Shown: positions 34,803-43,464 of the stretch, one piece after another
Layout: every line of letters starts with the position of its first letter
Numbering within the stretch: position 1 is the stretch's first letter
NCBI RefSeq assembly: GCF_030142045.1
Contig: NZ_CP126242.1
Coordinates: 2,232,001 to 2,296,000, forward strand
DNA length: 64,000 nt
Source of the DNA: Arthrobacter sp. zg-Y919
GTDB taxonomy: Bacteria > Actinomycetota > Actinomycetes > Actinomycetales > Micrococcaceae
Direction of reading: 5' to 3'
Translations under genes and position numbers: made by a program
Notes under the pieces: model-generated
What the model saw: the letters and a program-made list of their open reading frames with translations, nothing else
Databases searched by the model: none
What the model was told of the DNA's origin: nothing

Positions 34803-35642
34803 ATGCGTAAAGCACTGACCCTCGTTGCCACCGGAGTGGCCACGGCTCTGGCGCTGACGGCTTGCGGAGGATCTGATTCCTCTTCCAGCGCCGTGGAGAG
34901 CCTTGACCCTGCCAACCCGGTAACCCTGACCGTGGGCGCCAGCCCGGCACCGCACGCCCGGATCCTCGAGTTTGTCCGGGACAACCTCGCGGAAGACTCC
35001 GGCCTGGAGCTGGAAATCCAGGAGTTCGACGACTACATCACGCCGAACATCTCCCTGAACGACGGCGACAGCGACGTCAACTACTACCAGCACCTGCCCT
35101 ACCTGGAATCCCAGATGGAAAGCCAGGGCTACGAGTTCGAGCACGGCGCCGGCATCCATGTGGAGCCGTACGCCGCGTTCTCCGAGAAGCACGACGACGT
35201 CTCGTCCATCAAGGAAGGCGCCCGGGTTATGGTCACCAACGACCCCTCGAACCAGGCCCGCGCCCTGAAGCTGCTGGAAGAAGCCGGTCTCGTGAAGGAC
35301 ATCCCCGAGGACGCCTCGGTGCTGACCCTGACCGACGAGCAGAACTTCATGGACCTGGACTTCCAGGAAAACCAGCCCGAGCTGCTCGTTAATGACCTCA
35401 AGGATCCCACCGTGGACCTGGCCATCATCAACGGCAACTACATCCTCGAAGCCGGGCTCAGCACCGACGACGCCCTGCAGGTGGAATCCGTCGAAGACAA
35501 CCCGTATGCCAACTTCCTGGTGTGGAAGGCCGGCAGCAAGGACGCACGGATCGACAAGCTCGAAGAACTGCTCCACTCCCCCGAGACCAAGGCCTTCATC
35601 GAAGAGACCTGGCCGAACGGTGACGTGACGGCTGCTTTCTAG
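34803..35642 (+). CDS. metQ: methionine-binding lipoprotein MetQ (NlpA family)
   Basis: A 279-residue substrate-binding lipoprotein. The signal peptide ends in a lipobox, LTACGG, with the acylated Cys at about residue 21. The NlpA fold follows: VTLTVGASPAPHARIL, VNYYQHLPYLESQ, FSEKHDDVSSIKEGARV and AIINGNYILEAGL, the segments that close over methionine. I chose the ATG at 34803 because GAAAGGA lies nine bases upstream; a GTG six codons earlier would leave the signal peptide untidy. It is the third gene of metNIQ and is ended by a strong terminator. Confidence 0.94.
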   Translation: MRKALTLVATGVATALALTACGGSDSSSSAVESLDPANPVTLTVGASPAPHARILEFVRDNLAEDSGLELEIQEFDDYITPNISLNDGDSDVNYYQHLPYLESQMESQGYEFEHGAGIHVEPYAAFSEKHDDVSSIKEGARVMVTNDPSNQARALKLLEEAGLVKDIPEDASVLTLTDEQNFMDLDFQENQPELLVNDLKDPTVDLAIINGNYILEAGLSTDDALQVESVEDNPYANFLVWKAGSKDARIDKLEELLHSPETKAFIEETWPNGDVTAAF

Positions 35643-35654
35643 GCAGAGACACAA

Positions 35655-35694
35655 AAAAACCCCGCATCTCCCTCGAGGGAGATGCGGGGTTTTT
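35655..35694. terminator. bidirectional terminator between metQ and hemL
   Basis: A 40-base perfect palindrome centred on CTCGAG: AAAAACCCCGCATCTCCCTCG paired with its own complement, with A- and T-runs on the two sides. It can stop transcripts from both convergent operons. Confidence 0.96.
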
Positions 35695-35714
35695 GCTTGT
35701 CCCGGGCTGAGCCG

Positions 35715-37034
35715 TTACGGCTTCGCAGCTGCGGCGGCCGCCGCGGCTGCCGGCAGCGCGTCGTAGATCCGGTTCATCGCGGCGTCGTCGTGGGCGCCGG
35801 ACAGGAACCAGGCCTCGAAGACCGACGGCGGCAGGTACACGCCGGCGTCGAGCATGGAGTGGAAGAACGGCCGGTAGCGGAACGCTTCCTGTGCCTGGGC
35901 CTGCTCGTAGTTGTGCACGCCGGTGGCGGAGGTGCCGAAAGCGACGCTGAAGAGGCTGCCGGCGCGCTGGATGCTGTGGTCGACGCCGGCCTTGTCCAGT
36001 TCGGCGGACACGGCGGCGGAGAGCTCCGCCGAGCGGGCATCCACCGTGGCGTAGACCTCGGCCGTGGCGGCCTTGAGCGTGGCGACCCCGGCTGCCATGG
36101 CGATCGGGTTACCCGAGAGGGTGCCGGCCTGGTAGACCGGGCCCAGCGGCGCGAGGTAGTCCATCACGTCGGCACGGCCGCCGAGGGCTGCGACGGGCAT
36201 GCCGCCGCCGATGACCTTGCCGAAGGTGAACAGATCCGGCGTCCAGCCTTCCTTAGCGCCGGTCAGGCCCCAGTAGCCGCCCGGGCCGGTACGGAAGCCG
36301 GTGAGTACCTCATCGAGGATCAGCAGGGCACCGTGCGCCGAGGTGATCCGTGACAGTGCCGCGTTGAAGCCCTCTTCGGGGGTGACCACACCCATGTTGG
36401 CCGGAGCAGCTTCGGTGATGACCGCTGCGATGTTGGCGCCGTGCTCGGCGAAGGCCTTTTCGACGGCGGCAACGTCGTTGTACGGCAGCACCAGTGTTTC
36501 AGCGGCAGTGGCTTCGGTGACCCCGGCCGAGCCGGGCAGCGCCAGGGTGGCCAGGCCGGAACCGGCGGAAGCCAGCAGCCCGTCGAGGTGGCCGTGGTAG
36601 CAGCCTGCGAACTTGATGACCAGGTTCCGGCCGGTGAAGCCGCGGGCCAGCCGGATGGCGGTCATGGTGGCTTCGGTGCCGGTGGAGACCATGCGCAGGC
36701 GCTTGACGCCCGGCACCCGGTCCATCACCAGCTGCGCCAGCTCGGCTTCCGCCGGCGTGGACGCGCCGAAGGACAATCCATTGTCGACGGCGGCGTGCAC
36801 CGCGGCCAGGACGTCCGGGTGGGAGTGGCCCACCAGGGCAGGGCCCCAGGAGCAGACGAGGTCCACATATTCGCGGCCCTCGGAGTCCGTGATGTACGGG
36901 CCCTTGGCGGACACCATGAAGCGCGGCGTACCGCCCACGGAGCCGAAGGCCCGGACCGGGGAGTTCACGCCTCCGGGCATCAGGGCCCGGGCGCGGTCAA
37001 ACAGTTCTTCGGACGTCGAGACAGGTGAGGACAT
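35715..37034 (-). CDS. hemL: glutamate-1-semialdehyde 2,1-aminomutase
   Basis: A 439-residue PLP enzyme that turns glutamate-1-semialdehyde into 5-aminolevulinate. The cofactor lysine is in [38 protein letters not shown] and [16 protein letters not shown] are typical of GSA aminomutases rather than other class III transaminases. The length is normal. Its start codon shares one base with the hemB stop (TAATG), so it is coupled to hemB. It is the last gene of the minus-strand heme operon, ended by the terminator at 35655-35694. The last ten residues are an Ala run. Confidence 0.96.
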   Translation of the reverse strand: MSSPVSTSEELFDRARALMPGGVNSPVRAFGSVGGTPRFMVSAKGPYITDSEGREYVDLVCSWGPALVGHSHPDVLAAVHAAVDNGLSFGASTPAEAELAQLVMDRVPGVKRLRMVSTGTEATMTAIRLARGFTGRNLVIKFAGCYHGHLDGLLASAGSGLATLALPGSAGVTEATAAETLVLPYNDVAAVEKAFAEHGANIAAVITEAAPANMGVVTPEEGFNAALSRITSAHGALLILDEVLTGFRTGPGGYWGLTGAKEGWTPDLFTFGKVIGGGMPVAALGGRADVMDYLAPLGPVYQAGTLSGNPIAMAAGVATLKAATAEVYATVDARSAELSAAVSAELDKAGVDHSIQRAGSLFSVAFGTSATGVHNYEQAQAQEAFRYRPFFHSMLDAGVYLPPSVFEAWFLSGAHDDAAMNRIYDALPAAAAAAAAAKP

Positions 37035-38017
37035 TACTTGCTTTCCTTCAGCCAGGCCGCCAGCTCGGTGGCCCAGTAGGTGAGAATCATATTGGCGCCG
37101 GCCCGCTTGATACCCAGCACGGACTCTTCGATGGCCCGGCGGCGGTCAATCCAGCCATTGGCGGCGGCAGCTTCAATCATCGCGTACTCGCCGGAGATCT
37201 GGTAAGCGCCCACCGGCACCGGCGACATGGCGGCGACGTCGGCCAGCACGTCGAGGTAGCTCATGGCCGGCTTGACCATCACCATGTCGGCGCCTTCCTC
37301 AAGGTCCAGTTCCACCTCGAGGATCGCTTCGCGGCGGTTGGAGGCGTCCATCTGGTAGGTCCGGCGGTCGCCCTTGAGCTGGGAGTCCACGGCTTCACGG
37401 AAGGGACCGTAGAACGCGGAAGCGTATTTCGCGGCGTAGGCGAACAGGGAAACATCGGTGTACCCGGCCTCGTCCAGTGCCTGCCGGATGACGGCGATCT
37501 GCCCGTCCATCATGCCTGACGGGCCCAGTACGTGGGCACCGGCGCGGGCCTGCTCCACGGCCATCCGGCCGTAGATCTCCAGGGTGGTGTCATTGTCCAC
37601 GACACCGTTTTCGTCCAGCACACCGCAGTGGCCGTGGTCGGTGAACTCATCCAGGCAGACATCGCTCATGATGACCAGGTCGTCGCCGACCTCCTCGCGG
37701 ACGGCCCGGATCCCTCGGTTGAGGATGCCGTTCGGGTCCGTGCCGGCGCTGCCGACGGCGTCGCGCTCGGCCGGGATGCCGAACAGCATGATCCCGCCGA
37801 TGCCCAGTTCCACTGCTTCAGCGGCGGCCTTCTTCAGGGAGTCCAGGGTGTGCTGGACGACGCCGGGCATGGACGTGAGCGGGTTGGGCTCAGTGATGCC
37901 CTCACGGACGAAGACGGGAAGGATCAGCTCGGCGGGATCCAGCCGGAACTCCGCGGTCAGCCGCCGCATGGCGGGGGTGGTGCGCAGACGGCGGGGACGG
38001 TGCTGGGGGAAGCTCAT
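37034..38017 (-). CDS. hemB: porphobilinogen synthase (5-aminolevulinate dehydratase)
   Basis: A 327-residue enzyme that joins two 5-aminolevulinates into porphobilinogen. Both Schiff-base lysines can be seen, in [16 protein letters not shown] and [12 protein letters not shown]. The metal region reads [16 protein letters not shown]: the first and third of the three zinc cysteines are kept, while the second is Asp, a mixed form between Zn- and Mg-dependent types. It lies 33 bases downstream of hemD and overlaps hemL by one base. Confidence 0.96.
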   Translation of the reverse strand: MSFPQHRPRRLRTTPAMRRLTAEFRLDPAELILPVFVREGITEPNPLTSMPGVVQHTLDSLKKAAAEAVELGIGGIMLFGIPAERDAVGSAGTDPNGILNRGIRAVREEVGDDLVIMSDVCLDEFTDHGHCGVLDENGVVDNDTTLEIYGRMAVEQARAGAHVLGPSGMMDGQIAVIRQALDEAGYTDVSLFAYAAKYASAFYGPFREAVDSQLKGDRRTYQMDASNRREAILEVELDLEEGADMVMVKPAMSYLDVLADVAAMSPVPVGAYQISGEYAMIEAAAANGWIDRRRAIEESVLGIKRAGANMILTYWATELAAWLKESK

Positions 38018-38050
38018 GGAGATATTCTGCCTTCCGGTAAAAATGGGGAA

Positions 38051-38914
38051 CTAGTTGGTAGGACCCGTAGACATAGCAACCGAGAGTGCCTGTGCTATTC
38101 CCGCCGGGGTTGGCTGCTTCGCCACGGCGTGCGGACCCACCCCCAGCTCGCGCATCCGTGCAGCTGTGCTCTCGCCGATGGCCACCAGGAGGGTTCCGTC
38201 CGGCACCGGCGCGCATCTGCGCACGAACCTGCGGGCGATGCTCGGTGAGGTCAGGACGACGGCGCGTTGCCCGGCAGGTGCCGCCGCGGCAAAGGCTTCC
38301 GGGTCCAGCATGCCTTCGCCGGTTGCCTCCGGTGTAAAGCGCACACCGGTGGCCGGATAGTCCACGGTGCAGTACGCGGTCACGGCACGGACGTCCCAGC
38401 CCAGGGAGGTTAAGGCCTCGTGCAGCGACGGGTCGGCAACATCGGCCTGCGGCAGCAGCACCCGCAGGTCGCCGCCTTCCGGGTCCGAGCCCAGCGGGTC
38501 CGGCCAGGATGCCGCGAGGCCGCGGGCGGACTGGTCAGTGTCTGGAAGGAAGTCAATGTCGAAGCCGACCTCCTCCAGCGCCTGCCGGGTTCCGGCGCCG
38601 ACGGCGGCGATGCGGGTATCCGGAGGCACGACGGCGTCCGGGCGGATGCCCAGGGCGGCGCACCGGCGGGTCACGGCCCGGACCGTGGTCACGCTGGTGA
38701 AGACCACCCAGGCGAACCGGCCTGCCTTGAGCGAATTCAGGGCACGGTCCAGCAGGTCGGTGTCTGTGGGGTACTGGAAATCGATCAGTGGCATAAGCGC
38801 CACCGACGCGCCGCAGTCCTGCAGCTCCCGGACCATGGCCGAGGCCCGGTCCGGGGTGCGCGGCAGGACGACGAACAGTCCGGCAAGGTCCGGACCGTTT
38901 TGACTGGCCGCCAT
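38051..38914 (-). CDS. hemD: uroporphyrinogen-III synthase
   Basis: A 287-residue enzyme that closes hydroxymethylbilane to uroporphyrinogen III with inversion of ring D. HemD is poorly conserved; recognition rests on the two-domain pattern, FAWVVFTSVTTVRAVTRR, the later AVVLTSPSIARRFVRR and IGESTAARMRELG near the end, together with its place between hemC and hemB. It starts 24 bases after the hemC stop. No separate SAM methyltransferase domain is fused to it, as is seen in some actinobacteria. Confidence 0.9.
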   Translation of the reverse strand: MAASQNGPDLAGLFVVLPRTPDRASAMVRELQDCGASVALMPLIDFQYPTDTDLLDRALNSLKAGRFAWVVFTSVTTVRAVTRRCAALGIRPDAVVPPDTRIAAVGAGTRQALEEVGFDIDFLPDTDQSARGLAASWPDPLGSDPEGGDLRVLLPQADVADPSLHEALTSLGWDVRAVTAYCTVDYPATGVRFTPEATGEGMLDPEAFAAAAPAGQRAVVLTSPSIARRFVRRCAPVPDGTLLVAIGESTAARMRELGVGPHAVAKQPTPAGIAQALSVAMSTGPTN

Positions 38915-38938
38915 GTCAGCAGCTCCGGAGGTGGCGCA

Positions 38939-39895
38939 TCAGCTGGCGGGGAGGTCCGTGAGCTGGGCGGCACCGGCCGCGAGCAGCTCCTCGGCGATCT
39001 GTACACCCAGTGCGCGGGCGGCGTCTTCGGTGAGCTCGGCGGTGACGGCCGAGCGGCGCATCAGGCGTGTGCCGTCGTCGCTGCAGACCACGGCCTGCAG
39101 GGTGATGCCGTCGGCGTCCACGCGGGCCAGTGCACCTACCGGAGCCGTGCAGCCGGCTTCCAGCCGGCCGAGCATGGCCCGTTCGGCAGCCACGGTCAGG
39201 CGGCTGTCGAAGTGGTCGTACGCGGCAAGCGCCTTGCCGAGGTCTCCTTCGGCGGCGTCGGCAGCACGGCATTCCACTGCCAGGGCGCCCTGGCCGGGGG
39301 CCGGGAGCATAACGTCGGGGTCAATGAACTCGCTGACCATGTTCAGCCGTCCCAGCCGGGCCAGTCCGGCAGCGGCGAGCACCACGGCGTCAAGGTCCCC
39401 GGGAGCGCCTTCCACCAGTCCGGCCACGCGGCCGAGGCGGGTGTCAACGTTGCCGCGGATGTCCACAATCTCGAGGTCGGGACGGGCGGCGCGCAGCTGG
39501 GCTGCCCGGCGCGGCGAGCCGGTACCGATCTTCGCTCCGGCCGGAAGTCCGGCCAGGGTGAGGCCGTCGCGGGCACACAGGACGTCGCGGACGTCCACGC
39601 GTTCCGGAATGGCACCGAGGGCCAGGCCTTCGGCCGGTGAGGTGGGGAGGTCCTTGAGCGAGTGCACCGCAACGTCGCAGTCTCCGCGCAGCAGCGATTC
39701 GCGCAGCGCGGCGACGAAGACGCCGGTGCCGCCGATCTGCGACAGCGCGGCCCGGTTGATGTCGCCCTCGGTGCGGACGCGCACCAGTTCGACGTCGAAC
39801 CCGCCCAGGCTGGACAGTGCTTCGGACACGGTGGTGGTCTGCGTGACGGCCAGGGCGCTGCCGCGGGTGCCGATCAGGACGGGCGAATCCGCCAC
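38939..39895 (-). CDS. hemC: porphobilinogen deaminase (hydroxymethylbilane synthase)
   Basis: A 318-residue enzyme that polymerises four porphobilinogens. The dipyrromethane cofactor Cys is in RLEAGCTAPVGA; IGTRGSALAVTQT at the start and VAVHSLKDLPTSPAEG with the catalytic Asp region are typical. I take the GTG at 39895, which overlaps the hemH stop (TAGTG); the open frame continues upstream inside hemH but is not HemC-like there. It continues the coupled hemQ-hemH-hemC-hemD-hemB-hemL series. Confidence 0.95.
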   Translation of the reverse strand: MADSPVLIGTRGSALAVTQTTTVSEALSSLGGFDVELVRVRTEGDINRAALSQIGGTGVFVAALRESLLRGDCDVAVHSLKDLPTSPAEGLALGAIPERVDVRDVLCARDGLTLAGLPAGAKIGTGSPRRAAQLRAARPDLEIVDIRGNVDTRLGRVAGLVEGAPGDLDAVVLAAAGLARLGRLNMVSEFIDPDVMLPAPGQGALAVECRAADAAEGDLGKALAAYDHFDSRLTVAAERAMLGRLEAGCTAPVGALARVDADGITLQAVVCSDDGTRLMRRSAVTAELTEDAARALGVQIAEELLAAGAAQLTDLPAS

Positions 39896-41088
39896 TATTC
39901 GACGCCCACAGTGGAATCGGCGCCGGCAATAGTCGGCTTCTCGCCGCGCAGGTTCGCGCAGCAGCCGGGGCGGCAGACGTCGTACCACGGGCCGAGGTCG
40001 GTCATGGCGGGGCGGATGGCGATGTTGTTCTCCAGGGTGCGTTCCTGCAGCAGGTCCACCAGGCCGGACACGAAGGTCTCATGGATGCCCGGTGTCGGGG
40101 TCCGGTCTGCGGCCAGGCCCAGCTCCCTGCAGGTATCCATGGCCTCGGTGTCGAGGTCCCAGAGGACTTCCATGTGGTCGCTGACGAAGCCCAGCGGCAC
40201 AATCACCACGCCGTTGACGCCCTTGGCAGGCAGTTCGGCAATCGCGTCGTTGATGTCCGGTTCCAGCCAGGGGATGTGCGGGGCGCCGGAGCGGGACTGG
40301 TAGACCAGCTGCCAGTCCAGGCCTGCAGCCTCGGGGATCCGCTCCATGATGGCGCGGGCGTTGGCCAGGTGCTGGGCGACGTAGGCGCTGCCTTCTTCGA
40401 ACTCCCGGTCGCGGGGACCGGAGGCTTCGGCGTCGGCGGTGGGGATCGAGTGGGTGGAGAAGAGGATCTCGATCTTCTCGTTTTCCACGCCCTTGGCGGC
40501 CAGCTGCGCGCGGACCTTGGCCACGGACTCGCGGACGCCTTCGACGAAGGGCTCCACGAAGCCGGGGTGGTCAAAGTACTGGCGGACCTTGTCCACGTGC
40601 AGCTTCTTGTCCAGGCCGGTCTTGATCAGGTTCATGCCCAGGTCTTCGCGGTACTGGCGGCAGCTGGAGTAGGACGAGTAGACGCTGGTGGTGACCATGA
40701 GGATGCGGCGGTGACCGGCGTCGTAGGCCTCCTGCAGGACGTCCTTGATGTAGGGCGCCCAGTTCCGGTTGCCCCAGAGGACGGGGAGTTCGACGCCGCG
40801 GCGTGCCAGCTCCCCTTCCAGTGCCGCCTTCAGCGCACGGTTCTGCTCGTTGATGGGGCTGATGCCGCCGTTGGCCCGGTAGTGGGTGGCCACTTCCTCC
40901 AGCCGCTCGTCGGGGATGCCGCGGCCGGCGGTGACGTTGCGCAGGAAGGGAATGACGTCTTCCTGGCCTTCCGGGCCGCCGAAGGAAGCCAGCAGGATGG
41001 CGTCGTAATGCTTCGGGGCCATGCGGCCGTTTTCGTCGACACCCTCAAACGGGTCGAAAACGGGCTCGTTGGAAACAGCGGATGTCAT
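39895..41088 (-). CDS. hemH: coproporphyrin III ferrochelatase (CpfC/HemH)
   Basis: A 397-residue ferrochelatase that puts iron into coproporphyrin III in the actinobacterial heme route. The active His lies in ILFSTHSIP; LASFGGPEGQEDVIPFLRNV and YRANGGISPINEQN are family signatures. SSYSSCRQYRED holds a Cys matching one ligand of the [2Fe-2S] cluster reported for mycobacterial ferrochelatase, and the C-terminal VCRPGCC offers the other cysteines, so a cluster is likely, though the spacing cannot be checked by eye. It overlaps hemQ by four bases upstream and hemC by one base downstream. Confidence 0.94.
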   Translation of the reverse strand: MTSAVSNEPVFDPFEGVDENGRMAPKHYDAILLASFGGPEGQEDVIPFLRNVTAGRGIPDERLEEVATHYRANGGISPINEQNRALKAALEGELARRGVELPVLWGNRNWAPYIKDVLQEAYDAGHRRILMVTTSVYSSYSSCRQYREDLGMNLIKTGLDKKLHVDKVRQYFDHPGFVEPFVEGVRESVAKVRAQLAAKGVENEKIEILFSTHSIPTADAEASGPRDREFEEGSAYVAQHLANARAIMERIPEAAGLDWQLVYQSRSGAPHIPWLEPDINDAIAELPAKGVNGVVIVPLGFVSDHMEVLWDLDTEAMDTCRELGLAADRTPTPGIHETFVSGLVDLLQERTLENNIAIRPAMTDLGPWYDVCRPGCCANLRGEKPTIAGADSTVGVE

Positions 41089-41792
41089 TTGAGTACCTCG
41101 GCAACTTCGGCGGCCGGAATACGCCGGCCGGTATAGAACGGGACTTCTTCACGGACGTGGTTGCGGGCCTCGGTGGCGCGCAGGTGGCGCATCATGTCGA
41201 CGAGGTCCACCAGGTTGGGGGCTTCAAGGCCCAGGATCCATTCCCAGTCACCGAGGGCGAAGGAAGCCACGGTGTTGGCCAGGACCTGGGGGAATTCTCG
41301 GCCGAGCATGCCGTGGTCGCGCAGCATCTTGCCACGTTCCTCGGCGGGCAGCTGGTACCACTCGTAGGAGCGGACAAACGGGTAGACGCAGATCCAGGTC
41401 TCGGGGTCGATGCCCCGGGCGAAGGACGGCCAGTGGTTCTTGGAGAACTCCGCGTCGCGGTGAACGCCCATGGCGGACCAGGCGATCTCGGTGCCGGCAA
41501 ACAGCTCGGACCGGCGGATCTGCCGCAGGGCCGCCTGCAGCGCTTCCGGCGCGCTGCCGTGCAGCCACACCATCACGTCGGCATCCACGCGCATGGCGGA
41601 GACGTCGTAAAGCCCGCGGAGCGTGACGTTGCTGGCTGCCAGGTCCTTGGTTAGTGTTTCGAAGGCATCAACTGCACCGTTCGAGACGGGCGCTTTCGGC
41701 ATGGAGGACCGCTTGAAAACGGTCCAGAGGGTAAAGAACTGTTCGTCGTTGCCGGCCGTTCCGGCGGCACTGCGGTCCATCGTCTCACTCAT
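41085..41792 (-). CDS. hemQ: hydrogen peroxide-dependent coproheme decarboxylase (ChdC/HemQ)
   Basis: A 235-residue chlorite-dismutase-family enzyme that oxidises two propionates of coproheme to vinyl groups, giving heme b. The catalytic Tyr is Tyr137 in WICVYPFVRSYEWY. His120 (KNHWPSF) stands exactly 17 residues before it, the same spacing as the distal His118 and Tyr135 of the actinobacterial ChdC from Corynebacterium diphtheriae, so it belongs to that clade. LGDWEWILGLEAPNLVDLVDMM is typical of the family. It is the first gene after the hairpin at 41833-41862 and overlaps hemH by ATGA. Confidence 0.95.
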   Translation of the reverse strand: MSETMDRSAAGTAGNDEQFFTLWTVFKRSSMPKAPVSNGAVDAFETLTKDLAASNVTLRGLYDVSAMRVDADVMVWLHGSAPEALQAALRQIRRSELFAGTEIAWSAMGVHRDAEFSKNHWPSFARGIDPETWICVYPFVRSYEWYQLPAEERGKMLRDHGMLGREFPQVLANTVASFALGDWEWILGLEAPNLVDLVDMMRHLRATEARNHVREEVPFYTGRRIPAAEVAEVLK

Positions 41793-41832
41793 GTTTAACA
41801 GTCTGCCCTTTGCATATAGGTAAGTCGAAACA

Positions 41833-41862
41833 CCGCACTTCTACAAAGTGTAGAAAGTGCGG
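41833..41862 (-). terminator. hairpin between hemY and hemQ
   Basis: CCGCACTTCTAC and GTAGAAAGTGCGG form a 12-base-pair stem with a single bulge and a 5-base loop, AT-richer than the surroundings. On the coding strand it begins four bases after the hemY stop and is followed by TGTTTCGACTT, a weak T-tract, and then by an AT-rich stretch (TACCTATATG) that could be a -10 region for hemQ. It could be a partial terminator, an attenuator or an operator for a second heme promoter. Confidence 0.55.
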
Positions 41863-41866
41863 AACA

Positions 41867-43462
41867 TCACAGGATCGCGTTGGTTAGCCCTGCCATGCGC
41901 GTGCGGGTGTCCGCGGTGACAGCTGCCAGCCCGGTACCGGCCAGCCAGGCGCCGACCGCTTCCAGTCCATGCGCTTCAGCCACGGCCGCGCGGACGGCGC
42001 CCACCCGGTCCTTATGTCCGACGGCGGCAGAGGGCAAAGCGCCCACCCAGCGGACAACGTCCCAGCCCACGACGTCGTCGGCCTTGATGTCCACCTGCAG
42101 CAGGCCGGACGCGTCGGCCACTGCCTGCCGGAACAGGTCGTCATCGGCGCGGTCCACGTGCGCGGGCTGCGCGGCGGACTCCTCCGCCGACAGGGCCCGC
42201 CCGTAGGACAGTCGGAGCACATGGGTTCCGGGCCCGGTGGAATCCGCGAGCCACTGCCATTTGGCGGTGGCATGCGTCAGCGCCTTGGCATCGATGCCCT
42301 CCACTTCCCGGGCCACCAGGACCCCGGTGCCGCGCGGCATGGCATCCAGCTCAGGCAGGTCCACCACCAGGGTGACCAGGGCAACGCCCGGACCCGGCTG
42401 CGGCCGGTACGCCGAAACCTCGGGCAGGGCGGTACTGATGAGATCCACGGCGGCCGGCCCCTCGGCGGCAACCACCACGGCGTCCGCCGCCAGCTCTTCC
42501 CCGTCACTGCAACGGATCCGCCACTGTTGCCCGTCACGGGACAGGGCTTCGGCCCGTACCCCGGTACGCAGGAGTGCTCCGGAGGTTTCCAGGTCGGCGA
42601 CCAGCGCCTCGGTCAGCCTGCCCATTCCACCGTCCAGCCCGGCCACGGCCGACCCGGCAGGGGCCGCAGACCGCAGGGCGCCTACTGCAGCGGCAAGGGA
42701 ACCGTGCCGTCCCACGGCGTCGCGCAGACCCGGGGCCACCGAATCGACGTCGAGCACGTCGGGGTCGGCCGAATAGACGCCGCCGACCACCGGGGTGACG
42801 AGCCGGCGGAGCACCGCCTCCCCCATCCGGGTCCGCACCAGCTCACCCAGGCTCATGGATCCGCGGCGGTTCAGGGAACCCACCGGAAGGACCTTGTCCA
42901 TGGCTGCCCGTGCCGCTCCGGCGCGTCCCAGGGCGCGGACGATATCCGGGTGCCGCGGGTCGGCGGGGATTCCGAGCAGGCCGCTGCTGGGCATCCGCTG
43001 CGCACCCGACGGCAGGTCGTCCGCTGCCAGCTGCAGCCACGAACCGGCCGGGTTGGGCGGGACCACATCCGCTGCCAGGCCGAGCTCCGCAATCAGGTCC
43101 GGCACGGCCGGTGACCGCGTGGCAAAGGATTCGGCACCGCTGTCCAGGACAACACCGGCCACCTTATGCCGGCCGACGCAGCCGCCGAACCGCTCCGCCG
43201 CTTCCAGTACCGTGACCCGGATGCCGGCGCGCTGCAGGTCCCTGGCCGCGATCAGGCCGGAGACGCCGCCGCCAACGACGACGGCACTGGGACCGGCGGG
43301 CGCAGCAGCTGAATGCTGTGTACCGGTTTTACCGGACGGCTTGTCCGCTTTGGCGGGTTTTTCCGGTTTAGCGGGTTTTTCCGGTTTAGCGGTTTTTTCC
43401 GGCTTAGCCGGCTTTTCCGCTTTGGCGGTTTTTTCCGGCTTCGGGAGGAAACGGCCTGGCAT
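41867..43462 (-). CDS. hemY: coproporphyrinogen III oxidase (CgoX/HemY) with Lys-Pro-rich N-terminal tail
   Basis: A 531-residue FAD enzyme of the HemY/CgoX type that oxidises coproporphyrinogen III to coproporphyrin III. The dinucleotide motif VVVGGGVSGLIAARDL is at about 61-76, then VLEAAERFGG and AESFATRSP. In an operon with hemQ and hemH the coproporphyrin route is the expected assignment over protoporphyrinogen oxidase. Unusual: residues 8-45 before the FAD domain are a repeat of Glu-Lys-Pro-Ala-Lys-Pro units, highly basic and disordered. Its ATG lies two bases after the hemE stop. Confidence 0.93.
   Translation of the reverse strand: MPGRFLPKPEKTAKAEKPAKPEKTAKPEKPAKPEKPAKADKPSGKTGTQHSAAAPAGPSAVVVGGGVSGLIAARDLQRAGIRVTVLEAAERFGGCVGRHKVAGVVLDSGAESFATRSPAVPDLIAELGLAADVVPPNPAGSWLQLAADDLPSGAQRMPSSGLLGIPADPRHPDIVRALGRAGAARAAMDKVLPVGSLNRRGSMSLGELVRTRMGEAVLRRLVTPVVGGVYSADPDVLDVDSVAPGLRDAVGRHGSLAAAVGALRSAAPAGSAVAGLDGGMGRLTEALVADLETSGALLRTGVRAEALSRDGQQWRIRCSDGEELAADAVVVAAEGPAAVDLISTALPEVSAYRPQPGPGVALVTLVVDLPELDAMPRGTGVLVAREVEGIDAKALTHATAKWQWLADSTGPGTHVLRLSYGRALSAEESAAQPAHVDRADDDLFRQAVADASGLLQVDIKADDVVGWDVVRWVGALPSAAVGHKDRVGAVRAAVAEAHGLEAVGAWLAGTGLAAVTADTRTRMAGLTNAIL
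43328..43441 (-). repeat. degenerate 18-base repeats encoding the CgoX N-terminal tail
   Basis: About six units of 12 or 18 bases built from GGTTTTTCCGGTTTAGC-like text (plus-strand view) encode EKPAKP/EKTAKP repeats. Both DNA and peptide are repetitive, so unit number may vary between strains. Confidence 0.85.
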
Positions 43463-43464
43463 GG

